54,621 nt of DNA, from contig HF986704.1 of NCBI GenBank assembly GCA_000433175.1, positions 1 through 54,621 of the forward strand, written 5' to 3'. Origin of the DNA: Prevotella sp. CAG:1058. Its GTDB lineage: Bacteria > Bacteroidota > Bacteroidia > Bacteroidales > Bacteroidaceae. Positions 41,413-49,597 of this stretch are shown here, one piece after another (position 1 is the stretch's first letter; every line of letters begins with the position of its first letter). Position numbers and translations under genes: made by a program. The notes under the pieces are model-generated. The model searched no databases, was not told the DNA's origin, and saw nothing but the letters and a program-made list of their open reading frames with translations.

Positions 41413-42513
41413 TCAGGCTTTTACTGTTTTTCTTTTGTTAATGTAGTAGTTAAGCACAAGGTTCAGACTGATGTAAATTATTACGTCCGCAATGAATACG
41501 TAGGTGTTTTCTATCGATTTAAGCAGATTGTAGTTTAGTGCTATGTATGCAGCGGCCATTGTAATTATGAACGCCAACGCCTGATGTTGGCTTAGTCCGG
41601 CGTGGATTAGTTTATGGTGAATATGGCTTTTGTCTGCCATGAACGGTGATTTGCCGTGGTATATGCGTACCATGGATACCCTTACAACGTCGAACATGGG
41701 CACTATCAGCAGTGTGAACGCCATGAAGAAGTCGAACTTGTGTTCGGTTATTACGGCCGTGTTGCTCATTGAGTATTTCACGCACAGGAATCCCAGTATG
41801 AATCCAAGGGTAAGGCTGCCCGCATCGCCCATGAATATCTTTCTGTTTTTGTCGGGGTCGCCAAACATGTTGAAGTACAGGAACGCCACCAACACGCCTA
41901 TCAGTCCGGCTATCAGTATGGCGTAAGCCCATATTTCCTGGGATGCGAACATGTATAGGAATCCTGCCAGTGCCATTATCGACAGGCTTGCGGCCAGTCC
42001 GTCAATACCGTCAATCAGATTGATGGCGTTGTCGATGAAGACAATTGCAAGAACAGTGAGCGGGAATCCTATGAAATAAGGCAGTTCGTGTATGCCCATG
42101 AAGCCGTACAAGTTGTTAATATACAGCCCTGAAAACGGCAGGAAGCACGCTGCTATTATCTGTACAACGAACTTTATGAGCGGCGACAGTCCTACAACGT
42201 CGTCTATTATGCCCATTACGTATATAAGCAGTATGCTGATAAGGAAATAAAGGCTCCAGATGTTTATGGTTATCAGCTTGTCGGTTACGCTTATAGCCGA
42301 CAGGGCTATGGCGAAAGCTATGAACATGCTTGGCATGAAAGAGATGCCGCCGAGACGTGGAATTGCGCTTTTATGTATCTTGCGTGAGTTCGGAATGTCG
42401 TACAGTTTCTTTGCCTTGCAGAAGTTAAGGATTATTGGAATGAAGACGAATCCGCATGCCATGCTTATAATAAAGACGCCGATTATCCAATATATGTATA
42501 TGTTCATAAACAT
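41413..42513 (-). CDS. Undecaprenyl-phosphate sugar-1-phosphate transferase (WecA/MraY family)
   Basis: 366 aa (364 from the Met at 42507), about eleven membrane helices. Catalytic landmarks: GIIDDVVGLSP with the Asp pair (about 101-111), IFIDNAINLIDGIDGLA (about 158-174), the FMGDAGSLTLGF loop (about 226-237) and the C-terminal HIHH (about 293-296) that marks the WecA-type subgroup. It transfers a GlcNAc- or related sugar-1-phosphate from UDP to undecaprenyl phosphate, starting surface polysaccharide synthesis. The other required genes are not in this window. Alone on its strand here. Confidence 0.92.
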   Translation of the reverse strand: MFMNIYIYWIIGVFIISMACGFVFIPIILNFCKAKKLYDIPNSRKIHKSAIPRLGGISFMPSMFIAFAIALSAISVTDKLITINIWSLYFLISILLIYVMGIIDDVVGLSPLIKFVVQIIAACFLPFSGLYINNLYGFMGIHELPYFIGFPLTVLAIVFIDNAINLIDGIDGLAASLSIMALAGFLYMFASQEIWAYAILIAGLIGVLVAFLYFNMFGDPDKNRKIFMGDAGSLTLGFILGFLCVKYSMSNTAVITEHKFDFFMAFTLLIVPMFDVVRVSMVRIYHGKSPFMADKSHIHHKLIHAGLSQHQALAFIITMAAAYIALNYNLLKSIENTYVFIADVIIYISLNLVLNYYINKRKTVKA

Positions 42514-42642
42514 TCATTTGTTATACAGTTACAAAGTATAAACCCCTAAAGTCTTAAAATATTGCACAGTATATTAAAATAATGTTTATTGACATGTAAA
42601 ACGTGTTTCGTCCTTCTACGTATCCGGCCTTAATGCTTCCTG

Positions 42643-44235
42643 TCAGTCAACGTAGTTCAGTCCCTGCATGCATGTCTTTACCTTGTCTCCCTTTCTTATT
42701 ATGATGTTGCCTGCCTTCCTGCCTTTTATCTCAAGGTCGAGTGCGTTGCCGGGCACGTAGAACGTAACGTTGTCGAACGTAACGTTGCGGCTGTCGTCGA
42801 AAACCATCCTGTTGTCGGTTGCCTGTATTTCCAGGTTGCTGAACGTGAAACCGTCTGCGTCGTTCATTGTCCTTATAATACGGTTTGTCCTTATCTTACC
42901 GTTTTCTATCCTGACGTTCGAGCAAGGTATTTCGGGTATTGCGTTTACGGTCAGCAGCCTGTCGGCCGACTCAACCGTGAAGTTGCGTATCGTTATGTCC
43001 TTTACGGTCGGCGTAAGCGGCGTGATGTCGAGTGGGGGATAGCGGCGGGCAAGCTCGCCCATGTACATTTTTGAGCCCAACAGGTCCCATGTGAAAGCTT
43101 CGCGCACGTTTACCAACTTCACGTTCTCGTAGGTTATACCCTCCACGGTGCCTCCGCGGTTGCGTCTTGTCTTGAAGCGGAAGCCCGTGCGAGTGCCGTA
43201 GAACAGGCAATCGTGCAGGTACACGTTGCGTATGCCGCCTGCGGTCTCGCTGCCGCAGGTTATGCCGCCGTGTCCTTCCTTCGCCAGGCAGTAGCGTATC
43301 ACCACGTTTTCCGTCGGCTTGTTCACGCGCAGTCCGTCGTCGCAGCGCCCCGCCTTAAGCGTGAAGCAGTCGTCGCCGCAGTTCAGCGTCGAGTATTCTA
43401 TCAGTACGTTCCTGCACGACGATATGTCAATGCCGTCGCCGCTGGGCACGTCGGTAGAGTTTACCGTTATGCCTCTTATTATCACGTTTTCGCAATATAC
43501 GGGGTTAACGTTCCACAGCACGCTGCGTTCGAACGTCACGCCTTCAACCAAAACATTCTTGCAGTTGATGGGCGAGAACGATTTCGGGCGGTAGAACGTG
43601 CGCCCGTCGTAGCCGTCGCATACACGTTCCTTCACAGGCATATCGTAGGGCACGTCGTTCTCCACCACGCTCTTGCCGTTGGGCAGTGTGCGCATGGCAG
43701 CAGTCATTGGCGGTCCCATTATTTTGCCTTCGCCCGTCAGGGCTATGTTTTTCTCGCCGTTGGCGTAGATGAAGGCTCCTGCGCCCATTATCTCCACGCC
43801 CTCGTGGCGTGTGAACACGGCAGGCTGGTAGTCGTCTATCGAGCCCGAAAACTCTATCACGGCACCTTTGTCAAGCCGCAGGTTCACGTTGCTCTTAAGT
43901 ACGATGCGCCCAGACAGCCAGTGGCCGGCAGGCACTACCACTGTACCACCGCCACGTTTTGACATGTCGGCAATCAGCTTGTTTATGCCTTCGGTTATCT
44001 TTCCGCCGTTGCCTTTTAAGTCATCCGTTACACTCTCGGTCTTGTCAGGGAACTTTGGGCGCTTCAGGTCTTTCATCTTGAATGGCACATTGCCTATTGC
44101 GGCTATGGTTTCGGGCATTGCCGCCGCACCGGTGTTCTTGTCCGTCAGGTTGTTATAGTCTGTGTCTGCGCTGGCTGCCAGTAACGGCAACAACGCAATG
44201 AGCGATAATAGCGATTTAAGTTTGATAGTCGTCAT
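42643..44235 (-). CDS. Glycoside hydrolase family 28 (polygalacturonase-like)
   Basis: 530 aa. Signal peptide MTTIKLKSLLSLIALLPLLAASA. Right-handed beta-helix with family landmarks: TVVVPAGHWLSGRIVLKSNVNL (about 97-118), the catalytic-type segment SGDGIDISSC (about 266-275), NCGDDCFTLKAG (about 286-297), the GHGGITCGSE His/Gly region (about 320-329) and the substrate-binding FRFKTRRNRGG (about 349-359). GH28 enzymes cleave pectic galacturonan or rhamnogalacturonan with retained Asp residues; exact linkage cannot be inferred. Periplasmic or outer-membrane location. No SusCD pair is nearby, so it is an isolated carbohydrate enzyme in this window. Confidence 0.88.
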   Translation of the reverse strand: MTTIKLKSLLSLIALLPLLAASADTDYNNLTDKNTGAAAMPETIAAIGNVPFKMKDLKRPKFPDKTESVTDDLKGNGGKITEGINKLIADMSKRGGGTVVVPAGHWLSGRIVLKSNVNLRLDKGAVIEFSGSIDDYQPAVFTRHEGVEIMGAGAFIYANGEKNIALTGEGKIMGPPMTAAMRTLPNGKSVVENDVPYDMPVKERVCDGYDGRTFYRPKSFSPINCKNVLVEGVTFERSVLWNVNPVYCENVIIRGITVNSTDVPSGDGIDISSCRNVLIEYSTLNCGDDCFTLKAGRCDDGLRVNKPTENVVIRYCLAKEGHGGITCGSETAGGIRNVYLHDCLFYGTRTGFRFKTRRNRGGTVEGITYENVKLVNVREAFTWDLLGSKMYMGELARRYPPLDITPLTPTVKDITIRNFTVESADRLLTVNAIPEIPCSNVRIENGKIRTNRIIRTMNDADGFTFSNLEIQATDNRMVFDDSRNVTFDNVTFYVPGNALDLEIKGRKAGNIIIRKGDKVKTCMQGLNYVD

Positions 44236-44317
44236 GATAGTTGTCTTGTTTGTTATATAAGACGTGCTTGATTTCGATTTGTAATGTTGTTTTTACAGGA
44301 TAATTATCCTGTGTTTT

Positions 44318-44427
44318 GCAAAAGGTCGTGTCTTGGCTTGTAAAAGGCGGCCTTTTGCGAGGTAAAAGGTTACCGTTTACAACGTAAAAGGTGGCCTTTT
44401 GTAATGTAAAAGACGGCTTTTCAGAAT
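44318..44427. repeat. 22-bp-period array E (5 units)
   Basis: Units start at 44318, 44340, 44362, 44384 and 44406. Cores: AAAAGGTCGTGTCTT, AAAAGGCGGCCTTTT, AAAAGGTTACCGTTT, AAAAGGTGGCCTTTT, AAAAGACGGCTTTT. This is the longest array, between the GH28 start and the 3' end of tmRNA, about 83 bp ahead of the GH28 start. Confidence 0.92.
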
Positions 44428-44619
44428 TCGTTGCCGTCCGTATGGGGAAATATCTTTATCTTTGTTTTAATATCACAATGCCGATAATGCTTGTAAGTCA
44501 TTGTTGGTTAGTGGCTTGTGTGTTATTATTGGTTACTTGTTCGTTTGTTTTGAATGCCACAACCATACGTACAAAAAATTCCAAACATCTTGTTATGGAT
44601 GCTTGGAATATTGTTGGTG

Positions 44620-45018
44620 TGGAGCTGGAGGGAATCGAACCCTCGTCCAAACAGGGAAACCATACGCTTTCTACACGCTTATTCCGGCCTTCGGTTTTCG
44701 TGTTGCGGCAAGACCCGGACCACCAACCACAACCTTATCTCCTTAGATTTCATCCCATGTGCGGAGCCGCATGAGACTATTTCCGATTTAACCGCACCGC
44801 TTTACCGGAACGCTTCGGAACAACAGCTTCCGAGCGATGTCTCGTCCTGTCACCTGGTGACGGGATTAAGCCAGTAATCTACTATGCTTCGATTAGGCAG
44901 CGAGAGCGTATTTGTTTTCGCCAGATAAATTTATGACCGCTGAGATTTAGGAGCAAACAGACCACGCTCCGCGTGCTTACGTACCATTCCAACCCGCTGT
45001 CAAATCCAGTCAACCCCG
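44620..45018 (-). ncRNA. ssrA: Transfer-messenger RNA (tmRNA)
   Basis: Minus strand, about 399 nt. The 5' end GGGGTTGACTGGATTTGACAG pairs with the 3' end CAGCTCC; the T arm GGTTCGATTCC is preserved and CCA is not encoded. The tag frame at 44922-44893 reads GGC GAA AAC AAA TAC GCT CTC GCT GCC TAA, giving tag AGENKYALAA with the usual Ala-Leu-Ala-Ala end. tmRNA rescues stalled ribosomes and tags products for ClpXP-type proteolysis. Plus-strand frames over this stretch are not genes. Confidence 0.95.
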
Positions 45019-45054
45019 AATTGTCAACGTTTGTCGTGTACGTTGATTTAGTGC

Positions 45055-45062
45055 AAAAGTAA
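45055..45062 (-). promoter_or_regulatory. tmRNA -7 box
   Basis: TACTTTTG on the minus strand, 37 nt ahead of the mature 5' end, leaving a short precursor leader. Confidence 0.5.
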
Positions 45063-45256
45063 TGCTTTGTCGTGAAGTTTGGCGTAACGTAACGTCAACT
45101 TTAACTTTTATTATTAATTGCTGGCGTGTCCCTGTTGCTTTTTGCAATGTTTGGGCTGTCAGGCGGAATGATTGTCCGTTATTTGTAACAATTTGGCGTG
45201 GAATGTCATTTTTATGCGTAAAATATTCGTGTTAGGCATATAATTGTACTTAAATA

Positions 45257-45287
45257 TTTGCAGTGACAGGAAAAAACTGTAATTTTG
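45257..45287 (+). promoter_or_regulatory. Promoter of the ABC-F gene
   Basis: TTTG 45257-45260, 19 bp, TAATTTTG 45280-45287; short leader of about 20 nt. Confidence 0.7.
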
Positions 45288-45315
45288 CGTACTAATAATA
45301 GGGAAACAAAGGTAA

Positions 45316-47283
45316 ATGATTTCAGTAGAACGACTAAAGGTGGAGTTTGGCGTGAAGCCATTGTTCAGCGATGCCAGTTTTGTCATCAACGAGCGAGACC
45401 GAATAGCCCTTGTGGGTAAGAACGGTGCAGGAAAGTCCACCTTGCTCAAGATATTGTGCGGCATGCAAAAGCCTACCGACGGCACCGTGAGTGTGCCTCA
45501 GGATACGACAATAGGTTATCTGCCGCAGGTGATGAAGCTTGTCGACGACACCACCGTGCGCGAGGAGGCCAGCAAGGCGTTTGCGGGCAATACCGAATTG
45601 AAGGCCCGTGTGGACCGCCTGAACGCGGAACTGGCAGAGCGTACTGATTATGACAGTCAGGAGTATATGGCACTTGTCGACAGGTTTACCCGTGAACACG
45701 ACCGGTACATGATGATGGGTGCCGAGGGATACGAGGCCGACATCGAGCGTACTTTGATTGGTCTTGGTTTCACGCGTAATGATTTTGACCGCCCTACGAG
45801 CGAGTTCAGCGGCGGCTGGCGCATGCGTATCGAGCTTGCCAAGATATTGCTTGAACGTCCTGACGTGTTGTTGCTCGACGAGCCGACAAATCATCTCGAC
45901 ATTGAGAGCATACAGTGGCTTGAGCAGTTTCTTGCTGCCAGCGCCAAGGCTGTGGTCCTTGTGAGCCACGACCGTGCTTTTATAAATAATGTGACAAACC
46001 GTACGCTCGAGATAAGCTGCGGACGTGTGGTGGACTATCGCGTAAAGTACGCCGAGTACGTGAAGCTGCGTGCCGAGAGGCGCGAGCAGCAGCTGCGCGC
46101 ATACGAGAACCAGCAGAAGGAGATTGCGGATATAAAAGAATTTATCGAGCGTTTCCGCTACAAGCCGACAAAGGCGGTGCAAGTGCAGAGCAGGATCAAG
46201 CAGCTTGAGAAGATCGTGCCTATCGAGGTGGACGAAGTTGACAACTCGGCAATGCGCCTGAAGTTTCCACCCTGCCTACGCAGCGGCGACTATCCCGTGA
46301 TATGCGACGGCGTGCGTAAGGATTATGGGCGGCATACGGTGTTCAGCGATGTTACACTGACGATAAAGCGTGGCGAGAAAGTAGCCTTTGTCGGCAAGAA
46401 CGGCGAGGGAAAGTCTACACTCGTAAAGTGTATAATGGGCGAAATTCCTTTCACGGGGACGCTGAAGATAGGGCACAACGTGCAGATAGGCTATTTCGCG
46501 CAAAACCAGGCGCAACTGCTTGATGAGGGCCTGACGGTGTTCCAGACGATAGACAATGTAGCCACGGGCGACATACGACTGAAGATTAACGACATACTCG
46601 GTGCGTTCATGTTCGGCGGTGAAGCTTCGGAGAAGAAGGTGAAAGTGTTGAGCGGAGGCGAGCGGAGCCGACTGGCAATGATACGCCTGCTGCTCGAGCC
46701 TGTCAACCTGCTGATACTTGACGAGCCGACCAACCATCTTGACATGCCGTCGAAGGATGTGTTGAAAGAAGCGATAAGGGCTTTTGACGGCACGGCAATC
46801 ATAGTAAGCCACGACCGTGAGTTCCTTGACGGCCTGGTTACCAAGGTGTACGAGTTTGGCGGTGGCAAGGTGAGGGAGCATCTGGGTGGCATATACGACT
46901 TCCTGCAAAGCCGAAATATAGAAAGTCTTGACGCCCTCGGTGCGGCACATTCAGGCCAGCAGCCTTTGCCTTCAAACAGGCAGGAAACCGGTGGAAAGAA
47001 AGAACCATCGGAGCAGGACGAAGGAAAGATGTCGTATATGGAGCGCAAGGAACGGCAAAAGAAGCTGCGCAAGGCAGAGAAGGCCGTTGAAGACGCCGAG
47101 ATGGAGATAAGCCGTAAGGAGCAGCGCATAAAGGAGCTCGACAGTAAACTCCTGCTGCCGGAGAATGCAAGCAACATGGATCTGGTAAACGAGTATGCCG
47201 ACCTGCAACGCCAGCTTGACGAACTTGTTGAGCGTTGGGAACAACTGTCGGAAGAGCTCGAAGACCTCGAGAAGACAGTGTGA
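45316..47283 (+). CDS. ABC-F family ATPase (Uup/YdiF-like)
   Basis: 655 aa, no membrane helices. Two ATPase domains: Walker A GKNGAGKST (34-42) and GKNGEGKST (about 360), signature SGGWRMRIELAK and SGGERSRLAMIRL, Walker B LLLDEPTNHLD and LILDEPTNHLD. A basic/helical linker between them (about 245-315, the P-site interaction motif region, RRxxQ-rich) and a C-terminal coiled coil (about 570-655, with RKERQKKLRKAEKAVEDAE) are present. ABC-F proteins act on ribosomes as translation factors; some confer antibiotic protection, but the housekeeping type is more likely here. Not an exporter. Confidence 0.93.
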   Translation: MISVERLKVEFGVKPLFSDASFVINERDRIALVGKNGAGKSTLLKILCGMQKPTDGTVSVPQDTTIGYLPQVMKLVDDTTVREEASKAFAGNTELKARVDRLNAELAERTDYDSQEYMALVDRFTREHDRYMMMGAEGYEADIERTLIGLGFTRNDFDRPTSEFSGGWRMRIELAKILLERPDVLLLDEPTNHLDIESIQWLEQFLAASAKAVVLVSHDRAFINNVTNRTLEISCGRVVDYRVKYAEYVKLRAERREQQLRAYENQQKEIADIKEFIERFRYKPTKAVQVQSRIKQLEKIVPIEVDEVDNSAMRLKFPPCLRSGDYPVICDGVRKDYGRHTVFSDVTLTIKRGEKVAFVGKNGEGKSTLVKCIMGEIPFTGTLKIGHNVQIGYFAQNQAQLLDEGLTVFQTIDNVATGDIRLKINDILGAFMFGGEASEKKVKVLSGGERSRLAMIRLLLEPVNLLILDEPTNHLDMPSKDVLKEAIRAFDGTAIIVSHDREFLDGLVTKVYEFGGGKVREHLGGIYDFLQSRNIESLDALGAAHSGQQPLPSNRQETGGKKEPSEQDEGKMSYMERKERQKKLRKAEKAVEDAEMEISRKEQRIKELDSKLLLPENASNMDLVNEYADLQRQLDELVERWEQLSEELEDLEKTV

Positions 47284-47298
47284 TAATGAAAAACATGT

Positions 47299-47327
47299 AC
47301 ACATGCGGATAGTATGACCGCATGTGT
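47299..47327. other. 10-bp perfect hairpin upstream of the M13 peptidase
   Basis: ACACATGCGG / CCGCATGTGT with a 9-nt loop, 16 bp after the ABC-F stop. No U-tract, so it may be a terminator of uncertain strength or a regulatory site for the next gene. Confidence 0.45.
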
Positions 47328-47401
47328 GGAGTTAACCTGAAGTATGGCAGATGATGTTTTTGACCGTATAAAATGGAAATAACCATAAAAAGTTATATAA
47401 A

Positions 47402-49441
47402 ATGAAAGTAAAACACATTATTCCTATCGTATTGTTCGCTTCGGCCCCAATGGTCGCTAGCGCACAGACGCAGTTGAAGTCAGGCATAGACTTGGCAAAT
47501 CTCGACAACAGCGTCAGACCGGCAGATAACTTCTACCAATATGCTTGTGGCGGTTGGATGAAGAACAATCCTCTTCCGGCTGCTTATTCACGTTTCGGAA
47601 GTTTTGACCAGCTTGGCCAGAACAACAACAAGCGCGTAAACGACATTCTGACCGACTTGTTGAAGAATACTTATCCTGCCGGTTCCACGGAGCAGAAGTT
47701 GAGCGACTTCTATAAGCTGGCGATGGACTCCGTGCGTCGCAATAAGGAAGGGGTGAAGCCTGTAATGCCGCTCATCAATGAGATTGAGAGTGCAAAAACG
47801 GTTGCTGACCTGCATTCAATCCAGCTGAAATACGCCTTGTTCAACTACGGCGTGCCTATGGGCATAGGTTTTGGCGCAGACGAGAAGAATGCCAAGATGA
47901 ACATCCTCAATATCTACCAGGGCGGTCTTGTACTTGGCCAAAAGGAATATTACCTTGACACTGATCCGTCAACAACTGCAATCCGTGATGCTTATAAGAA
48001 GCATATTGTACGTATGTTCAAGCTGTTCGGATTCTCTGAGGCCCAGGCTCAGAAAAAGATGGAGAACATACTGAAGGTGGAAACTGCACTCGCCAAGGTT
48101 TCAAAGTCGAGGACCGAGCTTCGTGACGTTGAGGCAAATTACAATAAGATGACGCTCGAACAGTTTGAGTCGGCTTATCCCAATGTAAATCTTACCAAAA
48201 TGCTCAACGCCCAGGGTGTTAAGACAGAATATTTCAAGGAAATGGTTGTAGGCCAGCCTGATTTCGTTAAGGGTGCCAATGCCGTATTGGCAGGTATTAC
48301 AGCCGACGAACTCCGTGCGTATATGGAGTGGGACGTAATAATTTCTTCTGTCAACTATCTTAGCGACGACGTGATAGAGGCTAACTTCGACTTCTTCGGC
48401 CGTACACTCACCGGACGCAAGGAGAACCATCCGCGTTGGAAGCGTGCCACTAGCCAGGTTGAAGGCCAGATGGGTGAAGCGCTCGGCAAGATGTATGTAG
48501 AGCGTTATTTCCCTGCTTCGTCAAAGGCCCGTATGGAGGCTCTCGTTAAGAACTTGCAGATTTCACTGGCTGAACGCATCAAGGCTCAGGACTGGATGAG
48601 CGACGCTACAAAGCAGGCCGCACTCGACAAGCTTAACTCTTTCTATGTTAAGATTGGGTATCCTGACAAGTGGAAGGATATGTCAGGCTTGACAATCGAC
48701 CCGAAACTTTCTTATTACGAGAATGTGCAGAATTGCCGTAAGTTCTGGGCCAAGTGGGATATTGACTACCGTGCTGGCAAGCCCGTAGACCGTGACGAGT
48801 GGTTCATGACTCCGCAGACAGTCAACGCATATTATAATCCGACAACAAACGAGATTTGTTTCCCGGCAGGTATTCTCCAGGCTCCTTTCTTTGATCCGGA
48901 GGCTGACGATGCGTTCAATTATGGTGCTATCGGCGTTGTGATAGGCCATGAGATGACCCACGGATTCGACGATCAGGGCCGTCATTATGACAAGAACGGA
49001 AACATGACAGACTGGTGGACTGAGAGCGATGCCGAAGGCTTCAACAAGCGTGCCGATGTCTGCGTTAAGTTCTTCTCTGCAATAAAGGTTTTGCCTGACC
49101 TGAATGCAAACGGACAGCTTACTTTGGGCGAGAACCTTGCAGACCACGGAGGTCTTGAAGTTTCGTTCAACGCATTCAAGAATGCGACCAAGAACGCTCC
49201 ATTGAAGACTATCGACGGACTTACGCCCGAACAGCGCTTCTTCCTGGCATACGCAGGCGTATGGGCTGCAAATATCACAGATGAGGAGATTCGCAACCTT
49301 ACCAAGATGGATCCGCACTCACTCGGAAAGTGGCGCGTAAACGGAGCTTTACCGCACATTAACGCATGGTATGATGCCTTCAATGTTAAGCCAAGCGACA
49401 AACTCTACTTGCCGGAGGCAGACAGGATTAACCTGTGGTAA
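47402..49441 (+). CDS. M13-family zinc endopeptidase (PepO/neprilysin-like)
   Basis: 679 aa. Signal peptide MKVKHIIPIVLFASAPMVASAQ, so periplasmic. N-terminal M13 domain (DNSVRPADNFYQYACGGWMKNNP, about 35-57) and C-terminal catalytic domain: zinc-binding HEMTH (516-520), a NAYYNPTTNEICFPAGILQ region, and the third ligand in ENLADHGG (Glu577). The C-terminal FLAYAGVWA and DPHSLGKWRVNGAL complete the family. It cleaves short peptides in the periplasm. Confidence 0.95.
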   Translation: MKVKHIIPIVLFASAPMVASAQTQLKSGIDLANLDNSVRPADNFYQYACGGWMKNNPLPAAYSRFGSFDQLGQNNNKRVNDILTDLLKNTYPAGSTEQKLSDFYKLAMDSVRRNKEGVKPVMPLINEIESAKTVADLHSIQLKYALFNYGVPMGIGFGADEKNAKMNILNIYQGGLVLGQKEYYLDTDPSTTAIRDAYKKHIVRMFKLFGFSEAQAQKKMENILKVETALAKVSKSRTELRDVEANYNKMTLEQFESAYPNVNLTKMLNAQGVKTEYFKEMVVGQPDFVKGANAVLAGITADELRAYMEWDVIISSVNYLSDDVIEANFDFFGRTLTGRKENHPRWKRATSQVEGQMGEALGKMYVERYFPASSKARMEALVKNLQISLAERIKAQDWMSDATKQAALDKLNSFYVKIGYPDKWKDMSGLTIDPKLSYYENVQNCRKFWAKWDIDYRAGKPVDRDEWFMTPQTVNAYYNPTTNEICFPAGILQAPFFDPEADDAFNYGAIGVVIGHEMTHGFDDQGRHYDKNGNMTDWWTESDAEGFNKRADVCVKFFSAIKVLPDLNANGQLTLGENLADHGGLEVSFNAFKNATKNAPLKTIDGLTPEQRFFLAYAGVWAANITDEEIRNLTKMDPHSLGKWRVNGALPHINAWYDAFNVKPSDKLYLPEADRINLW

Positions 49442-49531
49442 GATTATAAGCTCGGGCTTGCGTCGCTTCGGTTATATGTAAAGTGGCGCAAGTCCAAGTT
49501 GGATTATTTAAATTATTGGTATGTTATTAAA

Positions 49532-49563
49532 AACGGGGACACCTTTGCTGAGGTGTCCCCGTT
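49532..49563. terminator. Bidirectional terminator
   Basis: AACGGGGACACCT / AGGTGTCCCCGTT, 13-bp stem with 6-nt loop between convergent M13 and TonB receptor genes. Confidence 0.85.
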
Positions 49564-49597
49564 GTCGTATAGATTATTGTGCTCCGGTCTTGTGCGT

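Noticed and set aside
44391..44877. Plus-strand ORFs over tmRNA
   Set aside because: They lie on the complement of ssrA and have no protein features.
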